Shown here piece by piece: positions 61,464 through 64,000 of a stretch of DNA of 64,000 bases. The stretch lies in contig NZ_BAFT02000065.1 of assembly GCF_000308475.2 (NCBI RefSeq), positions 62,001-126,000 of the forward strand, in the 5' to 3' direction. Source of the DNA: Nocardia brasiliensis NBRC 14402 (GTDB lineage Bacteria; Actinomycetota; Actinomycetes; Mycobacteriales; Mycobacteriaceae). Both the position numbers and the translations under genes were made by a program. Below the pieces are notes generated by a model, which was not told the DNA's origin, did no database searches, and saw only the letters and a list, made by a program, of their open reading frames with translations. Numbering within the stretch: the stretch's first letter is position 1; every line of letters begins with the position of its first letter.

Positions 61464-62699
61464 TCAGGCCCGGTGCCGACCGAAGCGACGATTCGGCCGC
61501 GCCCCGTGGAACCGGGCACCACGGGGGACGTCCGGCACCGGGGTAGACCCGGCCGATTCGAACAGCGCCGCGATGCCGTGGTCATGGCCGAGCGCGATGG
61601 CCTCCAGCCCGTAGCTGCCGTTGGCCCGGGCGAGTTCGTGCAGCATCGTGGTCATGATGCGCAGGCCGGTCGCGCCGACCGGATGCCCGAGCGCGATGGT
61701 CGAACCGTTCACGTTGAGCCGTTCCCGCGGATCGAAATCCCAGGCCCGCGTCAACGCCAGCACCTGCACCGCGAACCCCTCGTCCACCTCGACCAGATCG
61801 AGGTCGTCGAGCCGCAGCCCGGTCCGCCCGAGCAGCTTGGCCACGGCCGGTGCGGCGCCGAGAGTCGCTGGGCCCGAATCACTTCCGGCCGCGGCCCAGC
61901 CGACCAGATACGCCATCGGCGTCAAGCCGAGATCCGCGAGCCGATCCTCGGCCACCACCAGGCAGGCGGCCGCGCCGCGCCGGTGTGCGCTCATGTTGCC
62001 CGTGGTCACCACACCGTCCGAGCGCAACGGGCGCAGCGCCGCCAAGGTGTAGGTGGAGACCTCGTCGTCGACCCCCTCATCGCGCAGGATCCGGTGTCCC
62101 CCAGTGTCTTCGCCGCCTCGATCGGGCCCGCGCAGACCGCGGCCCGGCGCGTCGATCACCCCGACCGGGATCACCTCGGCGGCGAACTTTCCCTGCCGCC
62201 AGGCGCGCGCCGCCTTGCGGTGACTGGCCACCGCGAACTCGTCGGCGTCGGCCCGGCCGATGCCGTAGTAGCGTGCCAGGTCCTCGGCATTCGCCAGAAC
62301 AGCGGCGTCGACCGGCCCGCCGGGACGAGCGTCGAGCGCCGGGGCGCATTCCACACCGCCCGCCACCACCACGTCGGCGGCCCCGGTCTGCACCATCATC
62401 GCCGCCGTGAGCACCGCTTGCAGGCCGCTGCCGCAGCGCCGATCGGTGAGAAAGCCGGGCACGGCCAGCGGTAGACCCGCACCCCGCGCGGCCGTTCTAC
62501 TCAGTTCGGGTCCGGCGGACAGCCCGCCGTCGACGCAGGCGAGCGCGACATCTTCGACCCGGGCCGGGTCGATGCCGGAACGTTCGACCACCGCGGCGAG
62601 CACGGTCGAGGCCAGCCATTCCGGCGGCATCCCGGCCAGCGCGCCTCCTTCGATCCCGCTCGGCGTGCGGACCGGCGCGACGATCGCGGCTCTTCTCAC
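61464..62699 (-). CDS. Thiolase-like acyltransferase lacking the second Cys
   Basis: A 411-residue thiolase. The nucleophile Cys89 is in DRRCGSG and GHPVGATG holds the His, so acyl transfer is possible. The C-terminal CxGGG loop is replaced by ALGHDHG with Ala369 in the place of the proton-shuttling Cys. A loop with many Gly/Arg (RGPDRGGEDTGGHRIL) is longer than usual. GTG 62699 has GGAGAG; the 62777 frame lacks an SD. Typical thiolase chemistry is doubtful. Confidence 0.8.
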   Translation of the reverse strand: MRRAAIVAPVRTPSGIEGGALAGMPPEWLASTVLAAVVERSGIDPARVEDVALACVDGGLSAGPELSRTAARGAGLPLAVPGFLTDRRCGSGLQAVLTAAMMVQTGAADVVVAGGVECAPALDARPGGPVDAAVLANAEDLARYYGIGRADADEFAVASHRKAARAWRQGKFAAEVIPVGVIDAPGRGLRGPDRGGEDTGGHRILRDEGVDDEVSTYTLAALRPLRSDGVVTTGNMSAHRRGAAACLVVAEDRLADLGLTPMAYLVGWAAAGSDSGPATLGAAPAVAKLLGRTGLRLDDLDLVEVDEGFAVQVLALTRAWDFDPRERLNVNGSTIALGHPVGATGLRIMTTMLHELARANGSYGLEAIALGHDHGIAALFESAGSTPVPDVPRGARFHGARPNRRFGRHRA

Positions 62700-63118
62700 C
62701 TGACTCTCCTTCCCCCGGCCGCGTCCGCACCCACCGGCACTGCCGGTCGTGCTCGACGCGGCCGCTGCCGTACACATCGGTGCACGTCAGCGGGTACATC
62801 TCGGGGAAAGGTGACCACAGATTTGTTGCCGCCGTGTGACGATCGGCGCGTCATGATTTCAACCCGCGGTTTTGTTCCGGGCGAGCTTGCTCGAATCCTG
62901 TTCCGTTTTAGTCGAGTTCGAAGTGTTTGCGGTCCGTTCACCGCTCTGCGCTGTCTGTTGAAGCGACATCGAATGTGGCGCAAATCACGGGCATCCCGGC
63001 GGGTCCGGAATGCCGGGACCCCGCTCGAGCGATAGCAGGGGTGTCGTATGGTGCTGGGCATCACATTCGATTGCAGAGGGAATCGATCCCCCCGCACAGC
63101 AGAGCGAGGCATCCACCT
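62700..63118. other. Divergent promoter region, thiolase and sdh operon
   Basis: A 419-bp gap without a gene I can support. A short frame at 62811-63035 is Arg-rich and unconvincing. A hairpin with TCCCGGC (62994-63000) and GCCGGGA (63012-63018) lies in the possible leader of the sdh operon. The thiolase promoter must also be here. Confidence 0.4.
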
Positions 63119-63949
63119 GTGAGTGCCGCACCGACCGCCACCCCGGAGACGGGGACCGGCGTCTTCAGCAAGACCAGGGCCCGAATCTCCGAGCGCACGC
63201 TGCGTACCGATCGATGGTGGGTACCGCCGTTGATCACGGTGCTCGGGCTCGGCGCGTTCGTCATCTACGCGACGATCAGATCCTATGTGCGAACGGCATA
63301 TTGGGTACCGGACTACCACTACCTGACGCCGTTCTATTCGCCGTGCCTGAGCACCTCGTGCGTCGAGGGGTCCAGTCACTTCGGCACGCCGTTCGGCGAC
63401 CTGCCCGCGATCCTGCCGCTCGGCTTCGTCGTGCTGCCGTTCCTGCTCGGCTTCCGTTTGACCTGCTACTACTACCGCAAGGCCTATTACCGGGCCGTGT
63501 GGTTCTCCCCGCCCGCCTGCGCGGTCGCCGAGCCGCACGCCAAGTACACCGGCGAGACCCGGTTGCCGCTGATCATCCAGAACGCGCACCGCTACTTCTT
63601 CTATGTGGCGCTGCTCGTTTCGGTGATCAACACCTACGACGCGGCGGTCGCGTTCCACGGCAAGGACGGCGGTTTCGGTTTCGGCCTCGGCAATATCGTG
63701 CTGTGGGTCAACGTGATCCTGCTGTGGGCCTACACCCTGTCCTGCCATTCCTGCCGGCATATCGCGGGCGGTCGGCTCAAGAACTTCTCCGCGCATCCGG
63801 TGCGCTATTGGTTCTGGACCCAGGTCTCCAAATTGAACACCCGGCACATGGCGCTGGCCTGGACCACGCTCGGCACCCTCGTGCTGACCGACTTCTACGT
63901 CATGTTGGTGGCCAGCAAGACGATTTCGGACTTGCGGTTCATCAACTGA
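63119..63949 (+). CDS. Succinate dehydrogenase membrane anchor (Rv0249c-like)
   Basis: A 276-residue membrane protein with about five helices, matching the Rv0249c type subunit of the mycobacterial Sdh1 complex. Conserved features include DYHYLTPFYSPCLS, LTCYYYRKAYYR, PPACAVAEPH, the haem-region QNAHRYFFY and CHSCRHIAGGRL. It anchors the flavoprotein and iron-sulfur subunits and probably passes electrons to menaquinone. GTG 63119 follows GAGCGAGG at some distance. The sdhA start comes 30 bp later. Confidence 0.88.
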   Translation: MSAAPTATPETGTGVFSKTRARISERTLRTDRWWVPPLITVLGLGAFVIYATIRSYVRTAYWVPDYHYLTPFYSPCLSTSCVEGSSHFGTPFGDLPAILPLGFVVLPFLLGFRLTCYYYRKAYYRAVWFSPPACAVAEPHAKYTGETRLPLIIQNAHRYFFYVALLVSVINTYDAAVAFHGKDGGFGFGLGNIVLWVNVILLWAYTLSCHSCRHIAGGRLKNFSAHPVRYWFWTQVSKLNTRHMALAWTTLGTLVLTDFYVMLVASKTISDLRFIN

Positions 63950-63979
63950 TCCGCCTCAACCCCAGGAGTATTCGCGGCC

Positions 63980-64000
63980 ATGCCAGAAGTGGAACGGCAC
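63980..64000 (+). CDS. sdhA: SdhA flavoprotein start (cut by window edge)
   Basis: Only seven codons, MPEVERH, are inside the window. The position after the anchor gene, the CAGGAG SD nine bases before the ATG, and the match to the start of Rv0248c-type SdhA (VEVERH) support the call. The rest lies outside. Confidence 0.65.

Noticed and set aside
62811..63035. A 74-residue gene before sdh
   Set aside because: Arg-rich, no SD, no family; treated as non-coding.

Overview
The window is GC-rich actinobacterial chromosome. Gene content points to a mycolic-acid-containing actinomycete, most likely Nocardia or a close relative: a FadD5-type ligase, a wax ester synthase/DGAT, a cutinase with a Thr/Ala tail, a DUF3558 lipoprotein beside an ESX-substrate-like protein, the Rv0249c-type succinate dehydrogenase anchor followed by the start of sdhA, and two UbiB-type kinases. 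I saw no rRNA, tRNA, IS element or CRISPR array. The assignment is inference from gene families, not from a marker gene.

Layout. 1-10.8 kb: small regulators (HxlR, LuxR), secreted or lipid-active enzymes (alpha/beta hydrolase, SGNH esterase, GH1 glycosidase), a decayed GNAT gene, and a group of DUF3558 lipoprotein, ESX-like protein and partner. 10.8-20.6 kb, minus strand: a six-gene block, the most striking part of the window. Four genes match the SCO2524, SCO2523 (variant P-loop), SCO2522 and SCO2521 families and are almost gapless. After a 140-bp gap come a small EACC1-type protein and a 1448-residue protein that joins a caspase-like peptidase (His86/Cys135) to four FtsK/EccC-like P-loop modules. 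This looks like a regulated peptidase/NTPase conflict system. 20.9-30.2 kb: FAD monooxygenase, cutinase, EamA exporter with coupled methyltransferase, WS/DGAT, and a nitronate-monooxygenase-type flavoprotein preceded by KstR-like boxes. 30.3-36.1 kb: a likely local regulon in which a 13-bp palindrome (CTGTCTnRGACAG) precedes an SRPBCC gene, two ABC1/UbiB kinase genes and a small membrane protein, with a GntR regulator in the middle. 36.2-45.8 kb: 2OG oxygenase and SDR pair, a second SDR, a polysaccharide-deacetylase-like enzyme, a large flippase-like membrane protein with a pseudokinase-like middle, a second NMO, FadD5, and an isochorismatase-fold protein without its cysteine. 46.5-52.7 kb: a coupled ACP, PKS and fatty-acyl-AMP ligase operon in which every recognisable PKS domain has lost key catalytic residues although the frame is intact. 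52.7-64 kb: ParB-like protein with cation antiporter, S4 protein, NlpC/P60 hydrolase, AAA ATPase, VLCAD-like dehydrogenase with a CRP-like site, hydrolase, thiolase, and the succinate dehydrogenase operon running off the right edge.

Many genes are joined by 4-bp ATGA/GTGA overlaps, and starts were placed using these overlaps and Shine-Dalgarno spacing. Family names come from recognition of sequence patterns, not from searches. Operators are inferred from dyad symmetry alone.
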